DNA from: Taiwanofungus camphoratus
Taxonomy: Eukaryota; Basidiomycota; Agaricomycetes; Polyporales; Taiwanofungaceae
DNA: 64,000 nucleotides
Reading direction: 5' to 3'
Assembly (NCBI GenBank): GCA_003999685.1
Contig: CP021221.1
Span: 2,480,001-2,544,000 of the forward strand
A program made the position numbers and the translations under genes. Position 1 is the stretch's first letter; each line of letters opens with the position of its first letter. This document shows positions 1 through 8,425 of the stretch, in pieces. The notes beneath the pieces are model-generated. The model was not told where the DNA came from, did not search any database, and was given only the letters and a program-made list of their open reading frames with translations.

Positions 1-113
1 GGTACGTGTCGTAAGTACGTTTCGTAGGGGTCTGGAATGATGGTCGAACCAGGGACAAGGGGTTCACCGTGGCACGATAATTCGGAGGTTGCTAGCGTCA
101 TTTTAGAAGCGAG

Positions 114-684
114 TGTTACGGGGGGTCTACGCCCGTAGGTGACTACCGTGACGGGGGGTTGTTGAATAGTCAGGCGTGAAGTGTAAACGAGGAGTCAGCC
201 TGGCTGACGACGAGTACACGTCTAAGTCTTCAACCGCTAGCCCAACGGTCTCGAGAGAGTTGCGGGCTAAGTCACAGCCTAAGTCCTAGTGTAGTCACAA
301 GGATATAGGTGGTCTAAGGTGACCCGTTGAATAGACAAAGATATAGAGGCCTAAGCCTAGTCGTGAAGTACAAATGGTAACAACGGCACCAAAGTACACG
401 GTGTAACTAAGGAGGACAAGATTGGGGTGCTCCGCGGTGAGCCAACCCCTTAAGTACTATGGTGGGTTTAGGGCAAGCCAGCCCTCACTCCCACGGGTTC
501 CAGCACCTAAGCGTCCATAAGTCAGAGGCCCAAGTGGTCCCTTCTGAGGAACAGTCCATAACTAAGCGGGTGACGGTCAGCCCGTCAGGAATAATGGTGA
601 TAATTGTAAGTGTACACGACCCGCTAGTCCGGTATAGTGAAGAGAAATGAAAATGTAAGTTCGCACCATCACCGCCTTGTAACA
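114..684 (-). repeat. LTR of element A (3' LTR in element orientation)
   Basis: A 571-bp direct repeat, identical by eye to 6114-6684, 7088-7658 and 13088-13658. Ends are TGTTAC and GTAACA, a 6-bp inverted terminal repeat. Left flank GCGAG matches the right flank of element A. Confidence 0.95.
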
Positions 685-687
685 TTA

Positions 688-697
688 CCCCCCTCTC
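688..697 (-). promoter_or_regulatory. Polypurine tract of element A
   Basis: On the minus strand this is GAGAGGGGGG, three bases from the 3' LTR. A purine run at this place primes plus-strand DNA synthesis in LTR elements. The same run lies at 7662-7671 in element B. The role is inferred from position and composition. Confidence 0.7.
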
Positions 698-1451
698 AAG
701 GACTCGTCGCCCCGACGATCGAACCCTCAGCGTCTGACCCCTCTTGTTCTGATTTGACCCTGGCTCGTGGTCGGAGGGTGTCAGACTGGTCGGAAGAGAT
801 ATCGTCATCACTGGTATGCATGCAGTCATGGCTCCAATGTCCCATTTGTCGACATCGTATGCAGAAGGGGGAGTTCCCCCCACTGGTCGAGCTAGGGGCA
901 CCACCAGTGATAGAGTTGGGCGGACCATCACTGACAGAAGGGGCCTGTGTTCTGGCCTGATGTCGTGGCGGTATCAGGTTGTCGATGACGCCCATTAGAG
1001 GGGAGCGCATGAGGACGGCGAGCAGGTTGCGGGCTGCTCGGCTTGCATCTATGTGGAGAGTGGCCAACTGCCACGTTGTCGGGTTGTTGCCATTTGGCCC
1101 AAGGCCTGTTTGCCTTCGTTCGAGTGTGGCCAAGCTGCCAGCCTCTCGCGCGACAATGACCAGTGTCCGATAAATGTTCGTCAACTCCCACAGGTCTGGC
1201 CAAGCCAACAGCCGGGTGTCTATTTCTGGCCGTAGATCGGCATCCACCAGGGCCCAGGCCGTGCGGTGCGCAAGTCTCCACTGATCGTACGGATCGTCGG
1301 ACGCTGCCAATGGGGGCACTGTCTCCTGAATGTTTCGGTAGGGGTGTGCGCGTGTGTGTCTTGCTCGTACTCGGGGTGCGAGGTCTCGTACCCTTGCTGC
1401 GCTGTGGTTCAAGTAGACGGATAGCTGTCGGGGGTCTGTATGAGTGGACAT
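696..1451 (-). CDS. Element A: extra 3' frame with a CCHC zinc knuckle
   Basis: A 251-residue frame at the 3' end of element A that overlaps the last 170 or so codons of the long gag-pol frame in another phase. Residues about 190-205 hold CIRCRQMGHWSHDC, a perfect C-x2-C-x4-H-x4-C knuckle of the kind found in nucleocapsids. Ahead of it lie about 165 residues rich in Arg, Leu and Ala that may be helical; the tail is acidic and Ser-rich. The composition looks like real protein, whereas the overlapping end of the long frame is Arg/Pro/Thr-rich and looks like an out-of-phase reading. I do not recognise the family. It could be a nucleic-acid-binding accessory protein or a displaced Gag-like protein. 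Its expression route is unknown. Confidence 0.6.
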   Translation of the reverse strand: MSTHTDPRQLSVYLNHSAARVRDLAPRVRARHTRAHPYRNIQETVPPLAASDDPYDQWRLAHRTAWALVDADLRPEIDTRLLAWPDLWELTNIYRTLVIVAREAGSLATLERRQTGLGPNGNNPTTWQLATLHIDASRAARNLLAVLMRSPLMGVIDNLIPPRHQARTQAPSVSDGPPNSITGGAPSSTSGGNSPFCIRCRQMGHWSHDCMHTSDDDISSDQSDTLRPRARVKSEQEGSDAEGSIVGATSP

Positions 1452-4400
1452 CGTAGTGCCGTGCCTCCACTGAATGTCGGTTGTATGCAGCTTTGCAGAT
1501 CCGGGTGTAGCGGGCGTTGACCTGGGGCCTTGCAGGCAACCTGTTGACCTTCTTATATTCCTCCAGAAGGTCGGGCGAGTTCCTTAAGTCCGCCTCGGAC
1601 TGCCATGTATTAGCCGAGTTCGGCCATCCAACCCATTTGATTAGGAACTGCCATTTCCCACGTTGGGCACGATGCCCGTGAATGGCTTCGACTTCGTATT
1701 CTTCATCGCCATCGACTAATTCTGGGGGCGGCCTTGTGAAGTTCGGACCATGTTCCTTGGTTTCCCTGTATGGTGTCAACAGCGATGCATGGAATACTGG
1801 ATGTATCTTCCATGCCCTTGGTAGCTGAAGCTTGTACGTTAGCGGTCCTAGGACTTCGGCTATCTTGAGTGGTCCCACTCGCTTTGGGGAAAACTTCCTC
1901 GGGGTCTTTAGGCGGAGGTTAGTTGCTTCTAGCCAAACCTGCGTCCCCTTCTCAAGTGGCTGCCATGTGGTTCGAGCCCTTTCTGCCATCAACTGCGCAG
2001 CTAGATCCTGTGCTGCCAGTGCTTCCTTTCTGAACTCTCCGATGGCTAAGAGTCGGTCCTTGATTGATGGGTACCTTTCCGATGCCTTTGGTGATCCGAT
2101 TGCCTTTGGATCATATCCCATAATCAGCTTGAATGGTGACTCCCTTCTTCCAGCATGCGGCACCTGATTGTGTGCGAATTCAAATTCCGGGATAAACTTT
2201 GCCCAGTTATGAGGATTGTTGGCACACAGGATCCTCCATGCGGCTTCGAGTTCCTGGTTGACACGCTCCGTGCTTCCATCAGACTGCGGATGGTAGGCAG
2301 TGCTCATGGCCGCTTTGACACCTGTCAGCTTGCACCACTCCCGGAACACCGTTGCTGCAAACTGTGGGCCTCGGTCCGATATGATTCTGTCAGGTAGCCC
2401 ATATCGCCGGTAAACGTTCTGATGGAGTGCCTCGGCTGTTCCTACTGCATCGATGGTCTTGTTGCAAGGAACCAGGACTATCCCTTTGGACAGTTCTCGG
2501 TCCACCACTACCATTAGTGCGTCAGATCCACGCGATTCTGGCAGGTCTGTGATGAAGTCGACTGAGATGTGTGAGAACGGCCTGGAGTTCGGTTCCGTTG
2601 GGATGGGTTGCGTTGGTGGTCGTGTTGGATGCGTGTTGACCTTATTCTCCTGGCATTTGGCGCAGCCTTTCACGTAGTTTTCGATAAAGGTGGCCATACC
2701 ATCCCAGAACCAGTCCCTTCTGGCAATGGCAAATGTTCCCTGCGCTCCTGGGTGGGCCATAGCTGGGGTGTCATGGCAAAGTCGAATGACTTCTCTGCGC
2801 AAGTCGTCACTAGGTGGTACGTAGATTCGATTTTTGTACAGAATCAATCCATCCTGCACATCCCAATCGGCCAATGTTGTGTGCGCAAATCCAGTGCCCT
2901 TGAATGGTGGTACTTTCCCCCTTTTTAAGGCGTCAATCGTCTCGATGACCATGCTGTCACGACTTCGGTGTTGCCGGATGCGCTCGATGAGATCAACATT
3001 AACTGCCTTTGCAAACAGCGTTTCTGGTAAGAGGACAATGTCCTCATTGTCCCTCTCACCCCCTGGATGTCCTGGTCTACGTGATAGGGCGTCCGCCACT
3101 ACGAGTCGTTTACCCTTTCGATTCTCCAGTAGTAAGTCAAACTGCGATAGCAGCAGTTGCCATCGTGCCTGGCGTCGTGTTAGCCGTTGGGCTTCTCTGA
3201 AGTATGTCAGGTTCTTGTGGTCCGTTATAACCGTGACCGGGTGCTTTGCGCCCTCCAGGTGGTGACGCCATTCCTCAAGTGCTCGTACAATTGCCAGTAG
3301 TTCTCTATCATAGATCTGATAGTTCCGTTCTGCTTCCTTCAGCGATTTTGAAAGGAATGCCACCGGGTGAAGTTTCCCATCAGGGCCTTCCTGTTGCAGT
3401 ACTGCACCTGTTGCAACCAGTGAGGCATCGGCCTCGATTACAAACGGTTTCTCAGGGTCAGGCATGGTGAGTACTGGGGCCTCACAAAAACGGCGTTTAA
3501 GTGCCTCGAATGCTGCCTGGCACTTGTTCGACCAGTTCCAATCTACCCCCTTTTTCTTAAGTGCATTCAGGGGGTGGGCGATGTCCGAGAATCCGCGTAT
3601 AAACCGTCGATAGTAATTGGCAAGGCCCAGGAATCGTTCCACATCCTTGACTTTGGTCGGTATGGGCCATTCATCGATGCCCCGCAGCTTGCCAGTGTCC
3701 ATATGGATGTGGCCCGGTGTGATGGTCATTCCCAGAAACTCGACTTCTTGTACATCAAAGGCACACTTTTCCGGTTTCACAAAGAGGTCCATCTCCTGCA
3801 AGCGTTGCAGTACCCGGCGTGTCCGTTCTCGGTGGATGGTAGCATCATCGGAGTAGATCAGGATGTCGTCCATATAAATGGCTAACCATCCTTCCGCAAG
3901 CATGTCTTGAAACCCATCATTCATAAGCCGCTGGAAGGTGGCCGGGGCATTGCACATGCCGTAGAACATTACCGTTGGTTCAACTAGCTTCTTGGTTCCG
4001 TGGTGATTCACCATGAACGCTCCCTTCCACTGGTCGCCCTCCCTGATGCGTACATTGTTGTAGCCATTTCGGAGGTCCAGCTTCGTGAATATGGTTGCCT
4101 TTTGCAGGTTGTCGATGAGCTCTCCAATGAGTGGAAGTGGGTATGCATCTTTTACCGTGCTGTTGTTGAGATATCGGTAATCCTGACAGGGCCTGAGTGT
4201 ACCATCCTTTTTTGCCACAAAAAATGCTGGGGAGGCCATGGGCGACTTTGAGTCCCGTAGATATCCTTTCGCCAGGTTCTCGTCAAGGAACTTGTCCATC
4301 TCTGCTTGTTCAGCCAGGGATAATGCAATTACCCCGCACTTTCTAGGTACAAAGTTAGGCTTTGTCTCCACAGCGTGGTCCCATGGTCTCGAATCAGGGA

Positions 4401-5910
4401 ATCGAGCAGCGGCCGCCTTTTCAAAGCGGTCCCGGTAGTCGAGCAAGTACTCAGGCACCAGGTCTTCGATCTGTGGCCCCTCCTCAGGGGGTGTCAGTGG
4501 TGCGCTTGTCTGCCTGGCGGTGGCTATAAACCGTTTTGAGCCCCTTACATGACTGTTCCGATCTAATGATGGTTGAGACTTCTTGGGTGGCTGCAGCAGG
4601 CCCGTTTCATCGAATAGGGGTTCCGGTTGATCGTTGAACATGCCTAAGACCCCTTCTCCCCTTGTATAAGCACATAGGATGGTTTCTAGCTCATCATCGT
4701 CCTCGTGTGCAGAGGCTCGGCACAATGGGATACCGTCCGTGGTAGGCTGGTTCATGATCCAAGCATAGTACCCCTGCCATTCCTTAATCCTGTCCGGGTC
4801 AACCGTGAGGGTCCCTTTCGGCCAATCAATCTGCGGGTTGACTTGAATCAACCAAGGGTTGCCCAGCACTACTTCGAGGTCCCCGATGTCTGATACATAG
4901 AAGTTTGTGGGTATGTCATACCCTTCAAGCCGTATGCTCCCTTCAACTCGGTGGGTAATCGGTCCACCCCTGTTGGGGGTCCCATCAATGGTCGTACTTC
5001 GTACCTTCTGAGGTAGCGGTCGTGTGGGCAGTCCCCATTGTTCCACAAGGTCAGGGTGTATGAGGTTGGCATCGGCTCCGCTATCGATTAGTGGTCTCAC
5101 AGCGATGGCCTTTTTCCCGGCGACAACATAACCTTCTACATACAGAGTGGTTCCCTTCCGATATCCTGTGATTGTGGCCCCCATTGAGATGGTCGGGTCC
5201 TTACTGGTCTTTGGCTTGTCCAAGTTTCCTTGCACAGGTTTCCCCGTGCCTTCAGCCGTTGATTCCCCTCCTGGGGCATCAGTGAAGTGTTTAAAATGAG
5301 GGAACCGTTTCTGTTCAATGGACTCTACGGTGGACGTTCCTAAGGATTCTTCCGTTTCTTCACTGCTCCAGTAGTCTGCTGGTGGGACCGGATACGGCTG
5401 GGTTTCCTCCAAGGCGAAGTCATCTGAGTTTGACGAGTGGTGCAGTTCCAGTTCCCTGTCTCTCCCGGCATCATTGGAAGGTTGTGGAAGTCTGGGTTCG
5501 CTTTTGTGTGGATCATCGTGTTCATCGTCAGCTTCCCCTAGGGCCACGTCTCTGTGTCCTTCCTTTCTGATTTTCCTGGGCTCCGGGCATGCCTTGACCA
5601 AGTGTCCTGGCTTCCTGCATCGGTAGCAGCTCCTCTTCTTCCAGTGATGAGGTGTCAGAGCTGTATTGGGGTGGTTGTGTCGGTGTCCTTGCCTGGAGCC
5701 TGTGCCTCTCTGCCCCTGTTCGAGGGCTTCAGTGGAGGGCTGAGAAAGTCTGAGGTCATTGTCGCTTGGGGTAAGCGGTCCATCCCAGGGGATCCCTAGG
5801 GCTGCTTCTTCTGTTGTTTCTGGTCGGGGTATGTGGTCTTCCTCCCTTCCTTCCTTCAATTTTCTTCGCCAGGTGATAGCTCTCCAGACTATCGCCAGGA
5901 ACTTCTCCAT
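928..5910 (-). CDS. Element A: gag-pol polyprotein (protease, RT, RNase H, integrase, chromodomain)
   Basis: A 1660-residue frame. A CCHC knuckle (CYRCRKPGHLVKAC) lies at about residues 95-108, a retroviral-type aspartic protease with LIDSGAD at 274-280, reverse transcriptase at about 520-720 with the YMDD box at 679-682, and an RNase H with FVIEADAS and TDHKN motifs behind it. The integrase follows, with an HHCC finger (H-x-HPG ... CAKC) and a DDE core seen in ISVDFITDL, SDRGPQF and the downstream STERVNQE. A chromodomain (IKWVGWPNSANTWQ) closes the recognisable part. About 170 more residues after it look non-protein-like and overlap the second frame. Only some 90 residues precede the first knuckle, and no capsid domain is evident there. 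Single-frame gag-pol is usual in chromoviruses of the Tf1/sushi kind. Confidence 0.9.
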   Translation of the reverse strand: MEKFLAIVWRAITWRRKLKEGREEDHIPRPETTEEAALGIPWDGPLTPSDNDLRLSQPSTEALEQGQRGTGSRQGHRHNHPNTALTPHHWKKRSCYRCRKPGHLVKACPEPRKIRKEGHRDVALGEADDEHDDPHKSEPRLPQPSNDAGRDRELELHHSSNSDDFALEETQPYPVPPADYWSSEETEESLGTSTVESIEQKRFPHFKHFTDAPGGESTAEGTGKPVQGNLDKPKTSKDPTISMGATITGYRKGTTLYVEGYVVAGKKAIAVRPLIDSGADANLIHPDLVEQWGLPTRPLPQKVRSTTIDGTPNRGGPITHRVEGSIRLEGYDIPTNFYVSDIGDLEVVLGNPWLIQVNPQIDWPKGTLTVDPDRIKEWQGYYAWIMNQPTTDGIPLCRASAHEDDDELETILCAYTRGEGVLGMFNDQPEPLFDETGLLQPPKKSQPSLDRNSHVRGSKRFIATARQTSAPLTPPEEGPQIEDLVPEYLLDYRDRFEKAAAARFPDSRPWDHAVETKPNFVPRKCGVIALSLAEQAEMDKFLDENLAKGYLRDSKSPMASPAFFVAKKDGTLRPCQDYRYLNNSTVKDAYPLPLIGELIDNLQKATIFTKLDLRNGYNNVRIREGDQWKGAFMVNHHGTKKLVEPTVMFYGMCNAPATFQRLMNDGFQDMLAEGWLAIYMDDILIYSDDATIHRERTRRVLQRLQEMDLFVKPEKCAFDVQEVEFLGMTITPGHIHMDTGKLRGIDEWPIPTKVKDVERFLGLANYYRRFIRGFSDIAHPLNALKKKGVDWNWSNKCQAAFEALKRRFCEAPVLTMPDPEKPFVIEADASLVATGAVLQQEGPDGKLHPVAFLSKSLKEAERNYQIYDRELLAIVRALEEWRHHLEGAKHPVTVITDHKNLTYFREAQRLTRRQARWQLLLSQFDLLLENRKGKRLVVADALSRRPGHPGGERDNEDIVLLPETLFAKAVNVDLIERIRQHRSRDSMVIETIDALKRGKVPPFKGTGFAHTTLADWDVQDGLILYKNRIYVPPSDDLRREVIRLCHDTPAMAHPGAQGTFAIARRDWFWDGMATFIENYVKGCAKCQENKVNTHPTRPPTQPIPTEPNSRPFSHISVDFITDLPESRGSDALMVVVDRELSKGIVLVPCNKTIDAVGTAEALHQNVYRRYGLPDRIISDRGPQFAATVFREWCKLTGVKAAMSTAYHPQSDGSTERVNQELEAAWRILCANNPHNWAKFIPEFEFAHNQVPHAGRRESPFKLIMGYDPKAIGSPKASERYPSIKDRLLAIGEFRKEALAAQDLAAQLMAERARTTWQPLEKGTQVWLEATNLRLKTPRKFSPKRVGPLKIAEVLGPLTYKLQLPRAWKIHPVFHASLLTPYRETKEHGPNFTRPPPELVDGDEEYEVEAIHGHRAQRGKWQFLIKWVGWPNSANTWQSEADLRNSPDLLEEYKKVNRLPARPQVNARYTRICKAAYNRHSVEARHYDVHSYRPPTAIRLLEPQRSKGTRPRTPSTSKTHTRTPLPKHSGDSAPIGSVRRSVRSVETCAPHGLGPGGCRSTARNRHPAVGLARPVGVDEHLSDTGHCRARGWQLGHTRTKANRPWAKWQQPDNVAVGHSPHRCKPSSPQPARRPHALPSNGRHRQPDTATTSGQNTGPFCQ

Positions 5911-6113
5911 CTTTCCGGTGTTTCTTATCCTTCAACTCGACACTGATGGTACGCACTTGTAGTCAAGTGATCCTCCTGCCAGTCCTTTCCAACGAGGACA
6001 CTGGTCTTACCCAATCCTTCCTATGAGGACGTTGGTGAGGGTCCGGTTTCGTTCGCTTGTTCGCGTTCTAATTCGCTATCCTGAGATAGAATTTGTAGGG
6101 AATCTTGTCCTAA

Positions 6114-6684
6114 TGTTACGGGGGGTCTACGCCCGTAGGTGACTACCGTGACGGGGGGTTGTTGAATAGTCAGGCGTGAAGTGTAAACGAGGAGTCAGCC
6201 TGGCTGACGACGAGTACACGTCTAAGTCTTCAACCGCTAGCCCAACGGTCTCGAGAGAGTTGCGGGCTAAGTCACAGCCTAAGTCCTAGTGTAGTCACAA
6301 GGATATAGGTGGTCTAAGGTGACCCGTTGAATAGACAAAGATATAGAGGCCTAAGCCTAGTCGTGAAGTACAAATGGTAACAACGGCACCAAAGTACACG
6401 GTGTAACTAAGGAGGACAAGATTGGGGTGCTCCGCGGTGAGCCAACCCCTTAAGTACTATGGTGGGTTTAGGGCAAGCCAGCCCTCACTCCCACGGGTTC
6501 CAGCACCTAAGCGTCCATAAGTCAGAGGCCCAAGTGGTCCCTTCTGAGGAACAGTCCATAACTAAGCGGGTGACGGTCAGCCCGTCAGGAATAATGGTGA
6601 TAATTGTAAGTGTACACGACCCGCTAGTCCGGTATAGTGAAGAGAAATGAAAATGTAAGTTCGCACCATCACCGCCTTGTAACA
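6114..6684 (-). repeat. LTR of element A (5' LTR in element orientation)
   Basis: A 571-bp repeat identical to 114-684. Right flank GCGAG completes the target duplication. As the 5' LTR of a minus-strand element it should hold the element promoter; I did not pick out a convincing TATA box in it. Confidence 0.95.
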
Positions 6685-7087
6685 GCGAGATCGTCTGATA
6701 GTTCTGTAATTTAAGCCATATGAGTAGCCTTAGGATCCATAGGCACACGTTTAGGGGTGATAGCCTCACGGTATCGCGCACGAACATCCGGGGATATAGA
6801 TAGTAGCTCCTCGGGCGTTAGTGTAACCACTGATGTTCTCATAGATCGCGCGAATATTTCCTCCGTAAGTTTCTCCTGATGAACTGGGGTGATCATCTTA
6901 TAGGCCAAGTCCTTGCCTTTGTCTGCTGTAGGCTTCGGAGCTGCTGCGAAATTTCGAAGGTTCGGAGGTGCATAAGTAGCATCTCGAGCACTAGCGAAAG
7001 GATGTACTGGTGGAGTGGGTGGTGGAATGGCTGCCTGTGATGCTGGTTGGGCTGGTACGTTAGGTGTAGACGAGGCATGCTCCGATG
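6685..7087 (-). mobile_element. Element C fragment between the two young insertions
   Basis: A 403-bp spacer that belongs to the older element C. On the minus strand it encodes a stretch with TLTPEELLSISPDVR and REAITPKRV, a motif I associate with the gag-protease linker of agaricomycete LTR elements. It separates the GCGAG duplication of A from the CGATG duplication of B. Confidence 0.65.
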
Positions 7088-7658
7088 TGTTACGGGGGGT
7101 CTACGCCCGTAGGTGACTACCGTGACGGGGGGTTGTTGAATAGTCAGGCGTGAAGTGTAAACGAGGAGTCAGCCTGGCTGACGACGAGTACACGTCTAAG
7201 TCTTCAACCGCTAGCCCAACGGTCTCGAGAGAGTTGCGGGCTAAGTCACAGCCTAAGTCCTAGTGTAGTCACAAGGATATAGGTGGTCTAAGGTGACCCG
7301 TTGAATAGACAAAGATATAGAGGCCTAAGCCTAGTCGTGAAGTACAAATGGTAACAACGGCACCAAAGTACACGGTGTAACTAAGGAGGACAAGATTGGG
7401 GTGCTCCGCGGTGAGCCAACCCCTTAAGTACTATGGTGGGTTTAGGGCAAGCCAGCCCTCACTCCCACGGGTTCCAGCACCTAAGCGTCCATAAGTCAGA
7501 GGCCCAAGTGGTCCCTTCTGAGGAACAGTCCATAACTAAGCGGGTGACGGTCAGCCCGTCAGGAATAATGGTGATAATTGTAAGTGTACACGACCCGCTA
7601 GTCCGGTATAGTGAAGAGAAATGAAAATGTAAGTTCGCACCATCACCGCCTTGTAACA
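7088..7658 (-). repeat. LTR of element B (3' LTR in element orientation)
   Basis: A 571-bp LTR identical to the LTRs of A. Left flank CGATG. Confidence 0.95.
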
Positions 7659-7669
7659 TTACCCCCCTC

Positions 7670-8425
7670 TCAAGGACTCGTCGCCCCGACGATCGAACCC
7701 TCAGCGTCTGACCCCTCTTGTTCTGATTTGACCCTGGCTCGTGGTCGGAGGGTGTCAGACTGGTCGGAAGAGATATCGTCATCACTGGTATGCATGCAGT
7801 CATGGCTCCAATGTCCCATTTGTCGACATCGTATGCAGAAGGGGGAGTTCCCCCCACTGGTCGAGCTAGGGGCACCACCAGTGATAGAGTTGGGCGGACC
7901 ATCACTGACAGAAGGGGCCTGTGTTCTGGCCTGATGTCGTGGCGGTATCAGGTTGTCGATGACGCCCATTAGAGGGGAGCGCATGAGGACGGCGAGCAGG
8001 TTGCGGGCTGCTCGGCTTGCATCTATGTGGAGAGTGGCCAACTGCCACGTTGTCGGGTTGTTGCCATTTGGCCCAAGGCCTGTTTGCCTTCGTTCGAGTG
8101 TGGCCAAGCTGCCAGCCTCTCGCGCGACAATGACCAGTGTCCGATAAATGTTCGTCAACTCCCACAGGTCTGGCCAAGCCAACAGCCGGGTGTCTATTTC
8201 TGGCCGTAGATCGGCATCCACCAGGGCCCAGGCCGTGCGGTGCGCAAGTCTCCACTGATCGTACGGATCGTCGGACGCTGCCAATGGGGGCACTGTCTCC
8301 TGAATGTTTCGGTAGGGGTGTGCGCGTGTGTGTCTTGCTCGTACTCGGGGTGCGAGGTCTCGTACCCTTGCTGCGCTGTGGTTCAAGTAGACGGATAGCT
8401 GTCGGGGGTCTGTATGAGTGGACAT
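7670..8425 (-). CDS. Element B: extra 3' frame with a CCHC zinc knuckle
   Basis: The copy in element B of the 251-residue frame at 696-1451, with the same protein sequence by eye, including the CIRCRQMGHWSHDC knuckle. It overlaps the end of the long frame at 7902-12884. Its full conservation says little about selection, because the two copies are too young to have diverged. Confidence 0.6.
   Translation of the reverse strand: MSTHTDPRQLSVYLNHSAARVRDLAPRVRARHTRAHPYRNIQETVPPLAASDDPYDQWRLAHRTAWALVDADLRPEIDTRLLAWPDLWELTNIYRTLVIVAREAGSLATLERRQTGLGPNGNNPTTWQLATLHIDASRAARNLLAVLMRSPLMGVIDNLIPPRHQARTQAPSVSDGPPNSITGGAPSSTSGGNSPFCIRCRQMGHWSHDCMHTSDDDISSDQSDTLRPRARVKSEQEGSDAEGSIVGATSP

Larger units (their letters stand above)
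114..6684 (-). mobile_element. Element A: full-length Ty3/Gypsy chromovirus-type LTR retrotransposon
   Basis: A 6571-bp element flanked by a 5-bp target-site duplication GCGAG (109-113 and 6685-6689). Its LTRs (114-684 and 6114-6684) begin TGTTAC and end GTAACA and look identical base for base, which means a very recent insertion. Its coding strand is minus. One long frame carries a CCHC knuckle, protease, reverse transcriptase, RNase H, integrase and chromodomain, the order typical of Ty3/Gypsy chromoviruses. A second frame with another CCHC knuckle follows. A purine run beside the 3' LTR (688-697) fits a polypurine tract. The element looks whole, although I do not recognise a capsid domain at its front. 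It sits inside the older element C. Confidence 0.93.

Noticed and set aside
459-650. Plus-strand open frame inside the LTR (repeated at 6459, 7433 and 13433)
   Set aside because: It lies wholly inside the LTR, is short, and repeats only because the LTR does. No protein features.
1832-5799. Many plus-strand open frames opposite the gag-pol frame of element A
   Set aside because: They are the antisense of a strongly coding strand, recur in B at the same offset, and show no domains.
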